Positions 1 through 9,278 of a stretch of 20,663 bases of DNA are shown here, piece after piece; the stretch's first letter is position 1, and every line of letters starts with the position of its first letter. The DNA comes from Christensenella sp. UBA3770. GTDB taxonomy: Bacteria > Bacillota > Clostridia > Christensenellales > CAG-1252. The notes under the pieces were generated by a model. The model was not told the DNA's origin, made no database searches, and saw only the letters and a list, made by a program, of their open reading frames with translations. The stretch lies in assembly GCA_002371075.1 (NCBI GenBank), contig DFFS01000027.1:16649-37311 (forward strand). Direction: 5' to 3'. A program made the translations under genes and the position numbers.

Positions 1-45
1 ATTTCTCGGGGACCCCAACGCGGCTTTTACGGCACAACACCAATT

Positions 46-72
46 GTCATCCTGAGCGAAAGTCGAAGGATC
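46..72. repeat. 27-base dispersed-repeat-like element
   Basis: The element begins GTCATCCTGAGCGAAAG and ends TCGAAGGATC. Its ends pair (ATCCT 49-53 with AGGAT 67-71). It closely resembles the short 'GTCATCCTGAGCGAAGTCGAAGGATC'-type word that I know as a frequent intergenic repeat in many unrelated bacterial genomes. That link is from memory and was not searched. Confidence 0.45.
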
Positions 73-97
73 GCCGATTATTACTGTGAAATCCGCA

Positions 98-179
98 ATG
101 AATTGATCCTATGGGATCATGAATTGACCTGCGGTCATGAATTGAAGCTGCGCTTCATGAATTGCAATCAGAGATTGCA
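98..179. repeat. Array of four hairpins spaced by ATGAATT
   Basis: The heptamer ATGAATT occurs at 98-104, 119-125, 137-143 and 157-163. Each copy is followed by a different perfect hairpin: TGATCC/GGATCA (104-119, loop TATG), TGACC/GGTCA (125-137, loop TGC), TGAAGC/GCTTCA (143-157, loop TGC) and TGCAATC/GATTGCA (163-179, loop AGA). The spacer is constant, while the stem sequence changes with pairing preserved. The period is 18-21 bases, too short and too variable for a CRISPR array. This resembles REP-like intergenic palindromes. Confidence 0.8.
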
Positions 180-227
180 TTGTGGATGGTTTTAATAATA
201 TCCTTAACGATTTGCGGAGCAAATTCC

Positions 228-349
228 TTCACGCCGCAATACCCCAAATAATCTTAAGGATTATTCGGGGACCCCGATGCAGCTTTCACGCCGCAACACC
301 CCAAGAAATCGCTTGGATTTCTCGGGGACCCCAATGCGGCTTTTCACGG
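228..349. repeat. Tandem 57-58 bp repeat with a covarying hairpin
   Basis: Two copies begin with TTCACGCCGCAA at 228 and 285, and a third begins at 343. Each full copy has CCCCA, a 7-base arm, a 5-base loop, the complementary arm, and C-GGGG-A-CCCC. The arms are AATAATC/GATTATT (247-253 with 259-265) and AGAAATC/GATTTCT (304-310 with 316-322). Two positions change in both arms together, so pairing is kept. Positions 1-28 match 317-344 with one difference, which shows another, truncated copy at the window edge. GGGGACCCC (267-275 and 324-332) can also fold on itself. Confidence 0.8.
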
Positions 350-398
350 GCGCAGAGCGCCTCCTTCACAGCTACGTTAGTAGCTCCTTAACTTCGTT

Positions 399-1742
399 TT
401 AGTGCGTGCGTAAGCCCTTCGGATAATGGTTTTTGATCCTTCCGCCCACGCACTTTCCGCCGCCAAGCGGGTATCCCTCCACGAGGATGGCGACGTAGCC
501 GTCTTGCGCTTCCGCGGCGTCAACTTCCAGCCCAAACAGATACTCCGCCAAACGGGGGTCATCCAAACGGAGGTTTTCTTTGTTTTTCATGCGGCCGCCA
601 AAGGCGGTAAACAGGTTGTGATGGGGCAAAAACTTGCCGCCTGACATCGCGCCGATGCGTACGCCCTCCGATAAAAAACGCAAAGGAAGGGTGCGCGCAA
701 GCGGGTGGACGGCATAGTAATCGTCGCCTTGTTTGTTGATGACGCCTACGTCGCCGTTTACGTTGCGCTCAACAAATTCGCGCACGCGTTTTTCCTCGTT
801 AAAGGAGAGTTTTGTCGGAATGCTCTTTGTGGCGTACAGTTTTTCTCCCGATTTTTTCATAATCGCAACGAATTGTCCCTCCCCGGGGCGGATAAAGGGA
901 TAAAACCGCCTTGCGGAGGAAAGATCGCGACCGTCTTCGGAAAGCGCCGGCGCGGTGGCTTCCGTCACTTCTTGCCGCGGCGGGAGGAGGGTCATGCCGT
1001 ACTTGTCCATCAGGTACAAAACGATCTGCTCGTTCTCTTCGGGAGCATACGTGCAGGTGGAATACAAAAGGGTCCCGCCCTCTTTCAAAGCGGGCAACAC
1101 GTCATCCAAAATCTCCTTTTGCCGCTCTGCGTTCATCTTGTTGATGTTGCCGTTCCAAGCGTCAAGAGCGGCTTGCTCCTTTCGGAACATTCCTTCGCCG
1201 CTGCAGGGGAGGTCCGCGATGATGAGGTCAAAGCATTCGGGGGTATATTTTGCAAAATCACGCGGGGCAAGAGACGTGACGCCCACGTTTTTGAGCCCCA
1301 ATCGCTCCACGTTTTGAAGCAGCACTTTCGCGCGAGGAAAGTTGACCTCGTTTGCCACCACAAACACCTCGTCGGATGAAAGGGCGGCGGAAACCGTCTT
1401 CCCGCCCGGAGCGGCGGCAACGTCAAGCACCCGTCCCTTGATCTCGGGGAGGGCGGCGACGGTGCTCATTGCGCCGGGGTCCTGCATATAGTAAAGCCCC
1501 GCCGCGTGCAGGGGGTCGCCCCCGACTTTTTCTTCCGACATTAGCAACCTGCCTTTGTCAAAATAAGAGATCTTTTCCGTCGGATAGGCAAAAAGACGGT
1601 CAAACGCCTCCGGCGTGATCTTATCCGTGTTGATCACCAGTCCGCGCGACGGCGGCAAAAGAAAGGACGCCTCGTATGCGTTGTAATCGTCGCCGAGAAT
1701 GCGTTTCATTCTGTCTGTGTATTCGTTTGGCAATATGGTCAT
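399..1742 (-). CDS. rsmF: RsmF-type rRNA (cytosine-C5) methyltransferase
   Basis: This cytoplasmic enzyme would transfer a methyl group from S-adenosylmethionine to carbon 5 of a cytosine in rRNA. The protein (447 aa) is of the NOL1/NOP2/Sun family. An N-terminal substrate-binding part (about 1-100) is followed by the SAM-binding motif DVAAAPGGKT (107-116). The two family cysteines are C180 in DLPCSGEG and C230 in YSTCTYAPEEN; by family knowledge C230 attacks the base and C180 helps release the product. Residues from about 290 on form the RsmF-specific extension with a PUA-like end, closing with GGRIKNHYPKGL. The length is typical of RsmF of Bacillota. The start has no Shine-Dalgarno sequence, and the promoter lies so close that the mRNA should begin at or next to the ATG. 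It is divergent from the small gene at 1949. The exact rRNA position modified cannot be read from the sequence. Confidence 0.93.
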   Translation of the reverse strand: MTILPNEYTDRMKRILGDDYNAYEASFLLPPSRGLVINTDKITPEAFDRLFAYPTEKISYFDKGRLLMSEEKVGGDPLHAAGLYYMQDPGAMSTVAALPEIKGRVLDVAAAPGGKTVSAALSSDEVFVVANEVNFPRAKVLLQNVERLGLKNVGVTSLAPRDFAKYTPECFDLIIADLPCSGEGMFRKEQAALDAWNGNINKMNAERQKEILDDVLPALKEGGTLLYSTCTYAPEENEQIVLYLMDKYGMTLLPPRQEVTEATAPALSEDGRDLSSARRFYPFIRPGEGQFVAIMKKSGEKLYATKSIPTKLSFNEEKRVREFVERNVNGDVGVINKQGDDYYAVHPLARTLPLRFLSEGVRIGAMSGGKFLPHHNLFTAFGGRMKNKENLRLDDPRLAEYLFGLEVDAAEAQDGYVAILVEGYPLGGGKCVGGRIKNHYPKGLRTH

Positions 1743-1748
1743 ATATGC

Positions 1749-1777
1749 ATCTTAACACACCCCGCGCGCAAATTCAA
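1749..1777 (-). promoter_or_regulatory. rsmF promoter, leaderless geometry
   Basis: On the minus strand TTGAAT (1777-1772), 17 bases, then TAAGAT (1754-1749). Only six bases separate the -10 box from the ATG at 1742, so transcription is predicted to start at or within a base or two of the start codon. Confidence 0.6.
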
Positions 1778-1880
1778 CCCGATATCGAAAAAAGAGGAAA
1801 GGCGGGTTTGCCGCCATCTTTTTTCGCTCCGAAACGGCGGGGGGATGCTCTTTGACTTTCTTCGCGGTTTTTCCCCATTC

Positions 1881-1903
1881 TTTTCCCTTGCGCAAGGGGA
1901 AAA
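1881..1903. promoter_or_regulatory. Palindrome over the -35 region, candidate operator
   Basis: TTTTCCC-TTGCGCAA-GGGGAAAA is a nearly perfect inverted repeat (one extra G in the right arm). Its centre, TTGCGCAA, contains the -35 box of the downstream promoter. A dimeric regulator bound here would block RNA polymerase. It could also be a chance palindrome, or a hairpin in a transcript coming from the left. Confidence 0.4.
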
Positions 1904-1917
1904 TCGGGTTCTATAAT
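1888..1917 (+). promoter_or_regulatory. Promoter of the small gene at 1949
   Basis: TTGCGC (1888-1893), an 18-base spacer, and a consensus TATAAT (1912-1917). The predicted start is near 1924, leaving a leader of about 25 bases that contains GAGGTG (1939-1944) as ribosome binding site. Confidence 0.65.
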
Positions 1918-1948
1918 GTAAGCGATATCTTGCTAAACGAGGTGCGAA

Positions 1949-2287
1949 ATGATCAAGGAAAGCTCCGAACTCAAAAGACTTGCCCAATCGGCAAAAAACA
2001 GGCTCAAAAAAGGCTATTGGCAGGGCGCCACTGCGGAGGAAAGCATCCCCTCTCCTACGGAGACGGAGCTGGGCTACGCCGCCGAAGAGGAACTGTACGC
2101 CGTGGTTCGCGAGATGCTTTCCGCCGACGAATGCGTGATCGACCCCATCGGTAGGCTCATTGATCAAAACAGGTTTCGCGCCATGACTTTTGCCGAGCAG
2201 AACCGCTACGTTTTGGAGCTTGCCAAGGTTTACGCTCGCTTAAAAGATCGCTACTACCGCGAAAAAAGCCGCAGAAAAACCCAATAA
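1949..2287 (+). CDS. Small charged hypothetical protein (112 aa)
   Basis: I do not recognise this protein. It is soluble, with no signal peptide or membrane segment. It is rich in Lys, Arg, Glu and Tyr and looks mostly helical. The N-terminal third is basic (LKRLAQSAKNRLKKGYW), the middle is acidic, and the C-terminus is strongly basic (YREKSRRKTQ). The start is supported by GAGGTG five bases upstream and a good promoter. It stands alone between divergent rsmF and the rpiB operon, with a possible terminator behind it. Two basic ends around an acidic helical core could suit nucleic-acid or ribosome binding, but that is speculation. The gene itself is well supported by its own signals; the function is unknown. 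Confidence 0.75.
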   Translation: MIKESSELKRLAQSAKNRLKKGYWQGATAEESIPSPTETELGYAAEEELYAVVREMLSADECVIDPIGRLIDQNRFRAMTFAEQNRYVLELAKVYARLKDRYYREKSRRKTQ

Positions 2288-2318
2288 TTCTCAAAACCCC
2301 TTTTTTCTTGTTATACAG

Positions 2319-2346
2319 CCGCGCTCACTCGCGCGGAATTTTATTT
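2319..2346 (+). terminator. Possible intrinsic terminator after the 112-aa gene
   Basis: A perfect hairpin CCGCGC (2319-2324) and GCGCGG (2331-2336) with a six-base loop is followed by AATTTTATTT. The T run is short and broken and runs into the -35 box of the rpiB promoter, so it may terminate only partly. Confidence 0.45.
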
Positions 2347-2374
2347 GACACCTTGCGCATACGTAGGATATACT
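2345..2374 (+). promoter_or_regulatory. Promoter of the rpiB - V-ATPase operon
   Basis: Consensus TTGACA (2345-2350), an 18-base spacer, then TATACT (2369-2374). The predicted transcript starts near 2381 and leaves a leader of about 38 bases. It is the only convincing promoter seen before the ten genes that follow. Confidence 0.75.
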
Positions 2375-2390
2375 TATCTCATAATTTACG

Positions 2391-2412
2391 TGCGCTATCT
2401 CGCGCAAGGAGG
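2391..2412 (+). promoter_or_regulatory. rpiB ribosome binding site with abutting hairpin
   Basis: AAGGAGG (2406-2412) sits seven bases before the ATG at 2419 and decides that start over a longer open frame from 2308. TGCGC (2391-2395) can pair with GCGCA (2402-2406), forming a small hairpin that ends on the first base of the Shine-Dalgarno sequence. Confidence 0.6.
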
Positions 2413-2418
2413 CATCTT

Positions 2419-2862
2419 ATGCGTATCGCTATCGGTTGTGATCACGGCGGCATCGTTTTAAAACCCGCAGTTTTGGAGTATCTCAAAAACAAAGGGATGG
2501 AAGTCACGGACTTCGGCACCTTTGACACGGCAAGCGTGGATTATCCCCTCTATGCAAAAAAAGTGGCGGAGGCGGTCGCTTCCGGCGAAGCGGATAAGGG
2601 CATCCTTCTTTGCGGCACGGGCATCGGGATGTCCATCGCGGCAAACAAGGTAAAAGGAATTCGCGCGGCGGTCCTCTCCGACGAGTTTTCCGCGGCGGCT
2701 TGTTCCGCGCACAACAACGCAAACGTCCTTTGTCTCGGCGGCAGGGTGGTCTCTCCCGAAAAAGCCGTCAAGCTGACGGACCTTTGGCTGACCACGCCTT
2801 TTGAGGGCGACAGGCACAACAGACGCTTGGCGATCATCGCCGAGATGGATGAGAGGAAGTAA
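2419..2862 (+). CDS. rpiB: Ribose-5-phosphate isomerase B
   Basis: It interconverts ribose 5-phosphate and ribulose 5-phosphate in the cytosolic pentose phosphate pathway; some relatives act on other phosphorylated aldoses such as allose or galactose 6-phosphate. The protein has 147 aa, a normal RpiB length. The N-terminal MRIAIGCDHGG is typical, and the active-site loop GILLCGTGIGMSIAANK (61-77) carries the catalytic base C65. SAHNNANVLCLGGR (96-109) carries H98, which helps open the sugar ring. The start is fixed by AAGGAGG. It is the first gene of the V-ATPase transcription unit, ending one base before ntpF begins, with no terminator between. Placing a sugar-phosphate isomerase ahead of an ion pump is unusual; the link may be only regulatory. 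The family is sure, the exact substrate less so. Confidence 0.93.
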   Translation: MRIAIGCDHGGIVLKPAVLEYLKNKGMEVTDFGTFDTASVDYPLYAKKVAEAVASGEADKGILLCGTGIGMSIAANKVKGIRAAVLSDEFSAAACSAHNNANVLCLGGRVVSPEKAVKLTDLWLTTPFEGDRHNRRLAIIAEMDERK

Positions 2863-2863
2863 T

Positions 2864-3176
2864 ATGGTCAAAGAGATCATGGACGAGATCCTTATGGCGG
2901 AGGCGAAGGCGGAAGAGATCGCTCTTGCGGCTGCCGCTCAAGCCAAGGAGATCCGTCAACAAGGCGAAAAGCAAAGCGAAGAGATCGTCGCGGAAGGAAA
3001 AAAAGCCGCGGCGGAGCTTTTGACTTCTTTGGAACAGCAGACCGACCTTGCCGCGGCAAAGGAAGAGGCTGCCGTTTTGGAAAAGGGACGCAAAGATGCG
3101 GCAGCGGTCCGAGCAAACGCGGAGGGGAAGGTCACCGACGCGGCGGAATCGGTCAAGGATCGCTTGTTTGAAAAGT

Positions 3177-3196
<20 letters not shown>
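2864..3196 (+). CDS. ntpF: V-type ATPase peripheral stalk subunit G/H (NtpF-like)
   Basis: This 110-aa protein is almost wholly a coiled coil of Ala, Glu, Lys and Gln (about residues 5-100), as expected of the stalk subunit that pairs with NtpE and links the catalytic head to subunit I. The start ATG lies one base after the rpiB stop, with GAGAGGAAG just upstream. An upstream in-frame ATG at 2801 lies inside rpiB and is rejected. The last 20 bases overlap ntpI. Sequence alone is weakly diagnostic for such a coiled coil; the call rests on position, since the order F-I-K-E-C-G-A-B-D matches the E. hirae ntp operon. Confidence 0.85.
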
Positions 3197-5656
<2,460 letters not shown>

Positions 5657-5659
5657 ACT

Positions 5660-6232
5660 ATGGCTAAGCAGCAACTGATAGACAAGATCATCTCCGACGC
5701 GGAAGAGCGTGCCCGTCAAGTCGTCGCCGAAGCGGAAAGCAAGGCGGCGTCGATGGTTGCCGCCGCAAATGCGGAACGCGCCGCACTGATGGACAGCGCG
5801 CAAAAAATGGCTTCGGCGCAGGCGCCCGAAACCATTCGTCGCAGAAAGGCAATGGCAGAGCTGGAGGGCAGGAAGTTGGTTCTTGCCGAAAGGCAAGCCA
5901 TGATCGGCGAGGCGTATCAAAAGGCGCTTGTCGCCGTAAAAAACAGCGACAAGTACGAGTCCCTTTTGGCGTCGATGATCGCATCAAGCGCGGAGGAAAA
6001 CGATACCGTGGTCTTCGCGGCGTCGGATTTTGACAAAGTCGACCGCAAAAGGGTAGTCGCCGAAGCAAGCAAGAAGACGGGGCTCCGTTTGACGCTTTCG
6101 GACGAAAAGGGTGCTTTCGACGGGGGGATCGTCCTCCGCGGAAAGGACTGTGACAAAAACCTTTCTTTGGAGGTGGAGCTCATGACGCTCCGCTCGGAGG
6201 AAGACGTTTGCGCGAAAGTGCTGTTCTCTTGA
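5660..6232 (+). CDS. ntpE: V-type ATPase peripheral stalk subunit E
   Basis: Subunit E pairs with the NtpF-type coiled coil to form the outer stalk that holds the A3B3 head still. The protein has 190 aa. Residues 1 to about 90 are a charged, Ala-rich helix (IISDAEERARQVVAEAESKA), and about 100-190 form the globular C-terminal domain that contacts A and B, with FDGGIVLRGKD typical of the family. It starts three bases after ntpK. I see no Shine-Dalgarno sequence before its ATG, so ribosomes probably pass on from ntpK. It ends one base before ntpC. Confidence 0.9.
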   Translation: MAKQQLIDKIISDAEERARQVVAEAESKAASMVAAANAERAALMDSAQKMASAQAPETIRRRKAMAELEGRKLVLAERQAMIGEAYQKALVAVKNSDKYESLLASMIASSAEENDTVVFAASDFDKVDRKRVVAEASKKTGLRLTLSDEKGAFDGGIVLRGKDCDKNLSLEVELMTLRSEEDVCAKVLFS

Positions 6233-6233
6233 T

Positions 6234-7190
6234 ATGGACGCAGGACTTCTTTTCCAAAACGCCAAGGTAAAATCCCGCGAGAGTATGCTTCTCGGCTGGG
6301 ATCGGCTGCAACGCATCTCGGATGCTCCCACCGTGGAGGAAGCCATGCGCCTCCTTTTGGAGGCGGATTATCCGTCGGGCGCCTCGTATGACGAGGTCTT
6401 GTCCACGGCGGAGCGGGATGCGTCCGTGCTCTTTAAGTCGTGCATGACAAAAGGGTACGGGTTGGAGCTGTTTTTGGTTGCGGATGACTATCACAACGCA
6501 AAAGTCGCCGCCAAGGCAGCTTATTTCGGCGGCAACAAAGAGGGGTACAAACCGGAAGGTACCGTGCCTGTCCTTGCGCTGGAAGAGGCGCTTTCCAAAG
6601 CGGAGTACAAAGAGCTCCCGCAGGGCATTGCGGACGCATACGTTTCCTTTGACAAACTCAAAGCGCGTGACGCTTTGACCCCGTCCGTCATCGACGTCGC
6701 GTTGGACAAGGCGGCGTTTGGGGAGCTGAACAAAGGCAAAAGAAACGCGGCAAAGGTCATTTCACGGTACTTTGACCTCCTTGCCGATCTCAAAAACATC
6801 TCGGTGGCATACCGCGCGGGCAAAGCGGGCTTTTCCGTCGAAAAGACCAAAAACATGCTTCTGCCGGCGGGTACGCTCTCGGAAAAGGACCTTTTGAAGA
6901 TCGCTTCCTTCGGTGAAGAAGGGGCGGATAAGATCGCGGCGACCACCATCGTAAAAGAGGCGATCACCGCATTGAAATCGGGCGTTACCGCCTATGAAGT
7001 GTTTACCGACAACGCGCTTTTGTCCCTCCTTAAAAAAGAGCGTTACGATATGTTTTCACCCGCGCCCATCGCCGGGTTATACGTCGGCAAACTCACGGAG
7101 ATCAAAAACGTCAGGTTGATCCTTGCCCGCATCGCGAACGGTGTGGATAAGGACGTCATCAAGGAAAGAATGAGGGAATTATATGTCTGA
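6234..7190 (+). CDS. ntpC: V-type ATPase subunit C (d-like rotor collar)
   Basis: Subunit C sits on the proteolipid ring and couples it to the central shaft (D and F). The 318-aa protein is mainly helical. Its N-terminus (LLFQNAKVKSRESMLL) and the C-terminal ILARIANGVDKDVIKERMRE are typical of the family, and the length is close to that of E. hirae NtpC. The gene lies one base after ntpE and has no visible Shine-Dalgarno sequence. Its last eight bases overlap ntpG. The identity rests on these patterns and on the operon position. Confidence 0.92.
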   Translation: MDAGLLFQNAKVKSRESMLLGWDRLQRISDAPTVEEAMRLLLEADYPSGASYDEVLSTAERDASVLFKSCMTKGYGLELFLVADDYHNAKVAAKAAYFGGNKEGYKPEGTVPVLALEEALSKAEYKELPQGIADAYVSFDKLKARDALTPSVIDVALDKAAFGELNKGKRNAAKVISRYFDLLADLKNISVAYRAGKAGFSVEKTKNMLLPAGTLSEKDLLKIASFGEEGADKIAATTIVKEAITALKSGVTAYEVFTDNALLSLLKKERYDMFSPAPIAGLYVGKLTEIKNVRLILARIANGVDKDVIKERMRELYV

Positions 7191-7521
7191 AAAAAGCAGT
7201 ATCGCCGCGCTGGGTGACGCGGACACCGTCTTTGCCTTTAAGGCGGCGGGCGCCGACGCTTATGCGGTGATGAACGAGGCGGAAGCACGCGAAAAATTGC
7301 GTATTCTCGCCCGCAACTACGACATCATTTTCATCACCGAGCAGTTTGCGGAAAAACTGCCCGATCTGATCGCGCGCTATAAGACGCGTCCCTTCCCCGC
7401 GGTGATCCCGATCCCTTCCGTATCGGGCAGCACGGGGTATGGGCGTAAGCTCGTTAAGGCGGACGTCGAAAAGGCGATCGGAACGGATATATTGCAAGTA
7501 GAGGAGAAAAAAGATGACTAA
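7183..7521 (+). CDS. ntpG: V-type ATPase central shaft subunit F (NtpG)
   Basis: This small soluble protein (112 aa) binds subunit D in the central rotor shaft. It shows the family's Rossmann-like pattern: [19 protein letters not shown] near the start, [20 protein letters not shown] in the middle, and [16 protein letters not shown] near the end. The end of the preceding gene supplies GAGGG before the ATG. Eight bases overlap ntpC upstream and eight overlap ntpA downstream. In E. hirae naming this subunit is NtpG; elsewhere it is called subunit F. Confidence 0.93.
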   Translation: MSEKSSIAALGDADTVFAFKAAGADAYAVMNEAEAREKLRILARNYDIIFITEQFAEKLPDLIARYKTRPFPAVIPIPSVSGSTGYGRKLVKADVEKAIGTDILQVEEKKDD

Positions 7522-9277
7522 CGGAAAAATCGTAAAGGTCGCAGGTCCGCTGATCGTTGCGGAAAACATGCAAGACAGCAAGATGTACGACGTCGTGCGC
7601 GTCAGCCGCGAGGGGCTGATCGGTGAGATCATCGAGTTGCGCGGCGACAAAGCCTCCATTCAGGTTTACGAAGAGACGGGCGGTCTCGGCGTTGGAGAGG
7701 AAGTTTACTCCACCGGCGAGCCGTTGTCCGTGGAACTTGCTCCGGGTCTTATCGAGAGCATCTTCGACGGCATTCAGCGTCCCCTCGTCAAATTGCGCGA
7801 CCTTTCGGGCGGCAGGATCGGCAGGGGTCTTCAAGTGGACGCTTTGGATCACGAGCGCAAGTGGGACTTCGTTCCCCAAAAGAAAGTCGGCGACAAGGTC
7901 GTCCCCGGCGACGTGCTCGGCATCGTCAAGGAAAACAGCCTGATCGACCACAAGATCCTCGTTCCTTTCGGCGTGGAGGGCACGGTCAAGTCCATCGAAA
8001 GCGGGTCAAAGACCATCGTGGATGACGTTGCGGTCATCGCAACGGCAAAAGGGGATAAGGCGGTGCAAATGCTTCGCAAATGGCCGGTGCGTCGTCCCCG
8101 TCCGATCAAGGAAAAGATCTCCCCCTATATGCCCATGGTCACCGGTCAAAGGGTCATCGACACCCTGTTCCCCGTCGCAAAGGGCGGCGTGGCGGCTGTC
8201 CCCGGTCCTTTCGGCAGCGGCAAGACCGTCGTGCAGCATCAGCTTGCAAAGTGGGCTGACGCGGATATCATCGTTTACATCGGTTGCGGCGAGCGCGGCA
8301 ACGAGATGACCGACGTTTTAAATGAGTTCCCCGAGCTGGTGGACCCCAAATCGGGCGAGCCTTTGATGAAGCGCACGGTGCTGATCGCAAACACGTCGGA
8401 TATGCCCGTCGCGGCGCGTGAAGCGTCCATTTATACCGGCATTACGATCGCGGAGTATTTCCGTGATATGGGTTACAACGTCGCCATCATGGCGGATTCC
8501 ACCTCGCGTTGGGCAGAGGCACTTAGGGAAATGAGCGGCAGACTTGAGGAAATGCCCGGCGAAGAGGGCTATCCCGCTTATCTGTCCAGCCGTTTGGCGG
8601 AGTTCTATGAGAGAGCGGGCATGGTAAAAGTGCTTGGCTCGGAGGACGTTTCGGGTTCCATCACGGCAATCGGCGCGGTCTCCCCTCCGGGCGGCGACCT
8701 TTCCGAGCCGGTCAGTCAGGCGACCCTGCGTATCGTTAAGGTGTTCTGGGGTCTCTCGGCGGCGCTTGCTTACAAGAGACACTTTCCGGCGGTGGATTGG
8801 CTGACGAGCTACTCGTTGTATAGCGACAAACTCAACCTTTGGTTTAACAAAAACGTGGACGCGGACTGGGAAAAACAGCGCGCCGCGGCAATGCGCATCT
8901 TGCAGGAGGAAGCCTCCCTTGACGAGATCGTGCGCCTTGTGGGTATGGACGCCCTCTCGCAGGAAGATCGCCTGACGATGGAGACGGCAAAGTCCATCAG
9001 GGAGGACTATCTGCACCAAAACGCTTTCCACGAAGTGGACACCTACGCGTCGCTCAAAAAGCAGCACAAAATGTTGCGATTGATCCTTTTGTCCGACGAG
9101 CTGGGACGCGACGCGCTTTCTCGCCGCGTGGACATCGAGGACATTCTTGCCCTCCCCGTCAGGGAAGAGATCGGCAGAAGCAAATACATTCCCGAAAGCG
9201 ACATGCAAAAACTTGACGAAATTGAAAATAAGCTCAAGCAGTCTATGGCGGCGCTTATTTCCGAAGGAGAAATTTGA
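7514..9277 (+). CDS. ntpA: V-type ATPase catalytic subunit A
   Basis: Subunit A hydrolyses ATP in the A3B3 head. The 587-aa protein begins with a beta-barrel domain (about 1-75) and has the V-type non-homologous insertion (about 115-185). The Walker A loop is GPFGSGKT (231-238). The catalytic glutamate is E260 in GCGERGNEM, and the Walker B region is [15 protein letters not shown] (325-339) with D328. The C-terminal helical domain contains [16 protein letters not shown] lies a few bases before the ATG, inside the end of ntpG. All catalytic residues are present, so it should be active. ntpB follows after one base. Confidence 0.97.
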   Translation: MTNGKIVKVAGPLIVAENMQDSKMYDVVRVSREGLIGEIIELRGDKASIQVYEETGGLGVGEEVYSTGEPLSVELAPGLIESIFDGIQRPLVKLRDLSGGRIGRGLQVDALDHERKWDFVPQKKVGDKVVPGDVLGIVKENSLIDHKILVPFGVEGTVKSIESGSKTIVDDVAVIATAKGDKAVQMLRKWPVRRPRPIKEKISPYMPMVTGQRVIDTLFPVAKGGVAAVPGPFGSGKTVVQHQLAKWADADIIVYIGCGERGNEMTDVLNEFPELVDPKSGEPLMKRTVLIANTSDMPVAAREASIYTGITIAEYFRDMGYNVAIMADSTSRWAEALREMSGRLEEMPGEEGYPAYLSSRLAEFYERAGMVKVLGSEDVSGSITAIGAVSPPGGDLSEPVSQATLRIVKVFWGLSAALAYKRHFPAVDWLTSYSLYSDKLNLWFNKNVDADWEKQRAAAMRILQEEASLDEIVRLVGMDALSQEDRLTMETAKSIREDYLHQNAFHEVDTYASLKKQHKMLRLILLSDELGRDALSRRVDIEDILALPVREEIGRSKYIPESDMQKLDEIENKLKQSMAALISEGEI

Positions 9278-9278
9278 T

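Larger units (their letters stand above)
1..398. repeat. Gene-free, hairpin-rich intergenic repeat region
   Basis: No credible gene lies here; the open frames that cross it simply translate repeats. It holds, from left to right: a partial copy of a 57-58 bp unit (1-28), a 27-base element (46-72), four hairpins spaced by ATGAATT (98-179), a hairpin with a 3-base loop (210-224), two further copies of the 57-58 bp unit (228-342) with the start of a third (343-349), and two more small hairpins: GGCGC-AGA-GCGCC (349-361) and AGCTAC-GTTA-GTAGCT (370-385). The region lies downstream of rsmF, so it may be transcribed from the minus strand as a 3' untranslated tail. I saw no T-tract terminator for rsmF. 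Confidence 0.75.

Noticed and set aside
98..349. CRISPR array
   Set aside because: Periods of 18-21 and 57-58 bases, self-complementary variable parts and no cas genes do not fit a CRISPR array.
182..391. A 69-codon open frame in the left intergenic region
   Set aside because: Its translation is only the tandem repeat units (the motif with R-G-P-x-C appears twice), with no ribosome binding site.
705..1379. Plus-strand open frame opposite rsmF (224 codons)
   Set aside because: Antisense shadow of the methyltransferase; no start signals and low-complexity translation.
2308..2418. N-terminal extension of rpiB
   Set aside because: It would span the terminator hairpin and the promoter; the family start MRIAIGCDHGG and AAGGAGG point to 2419.
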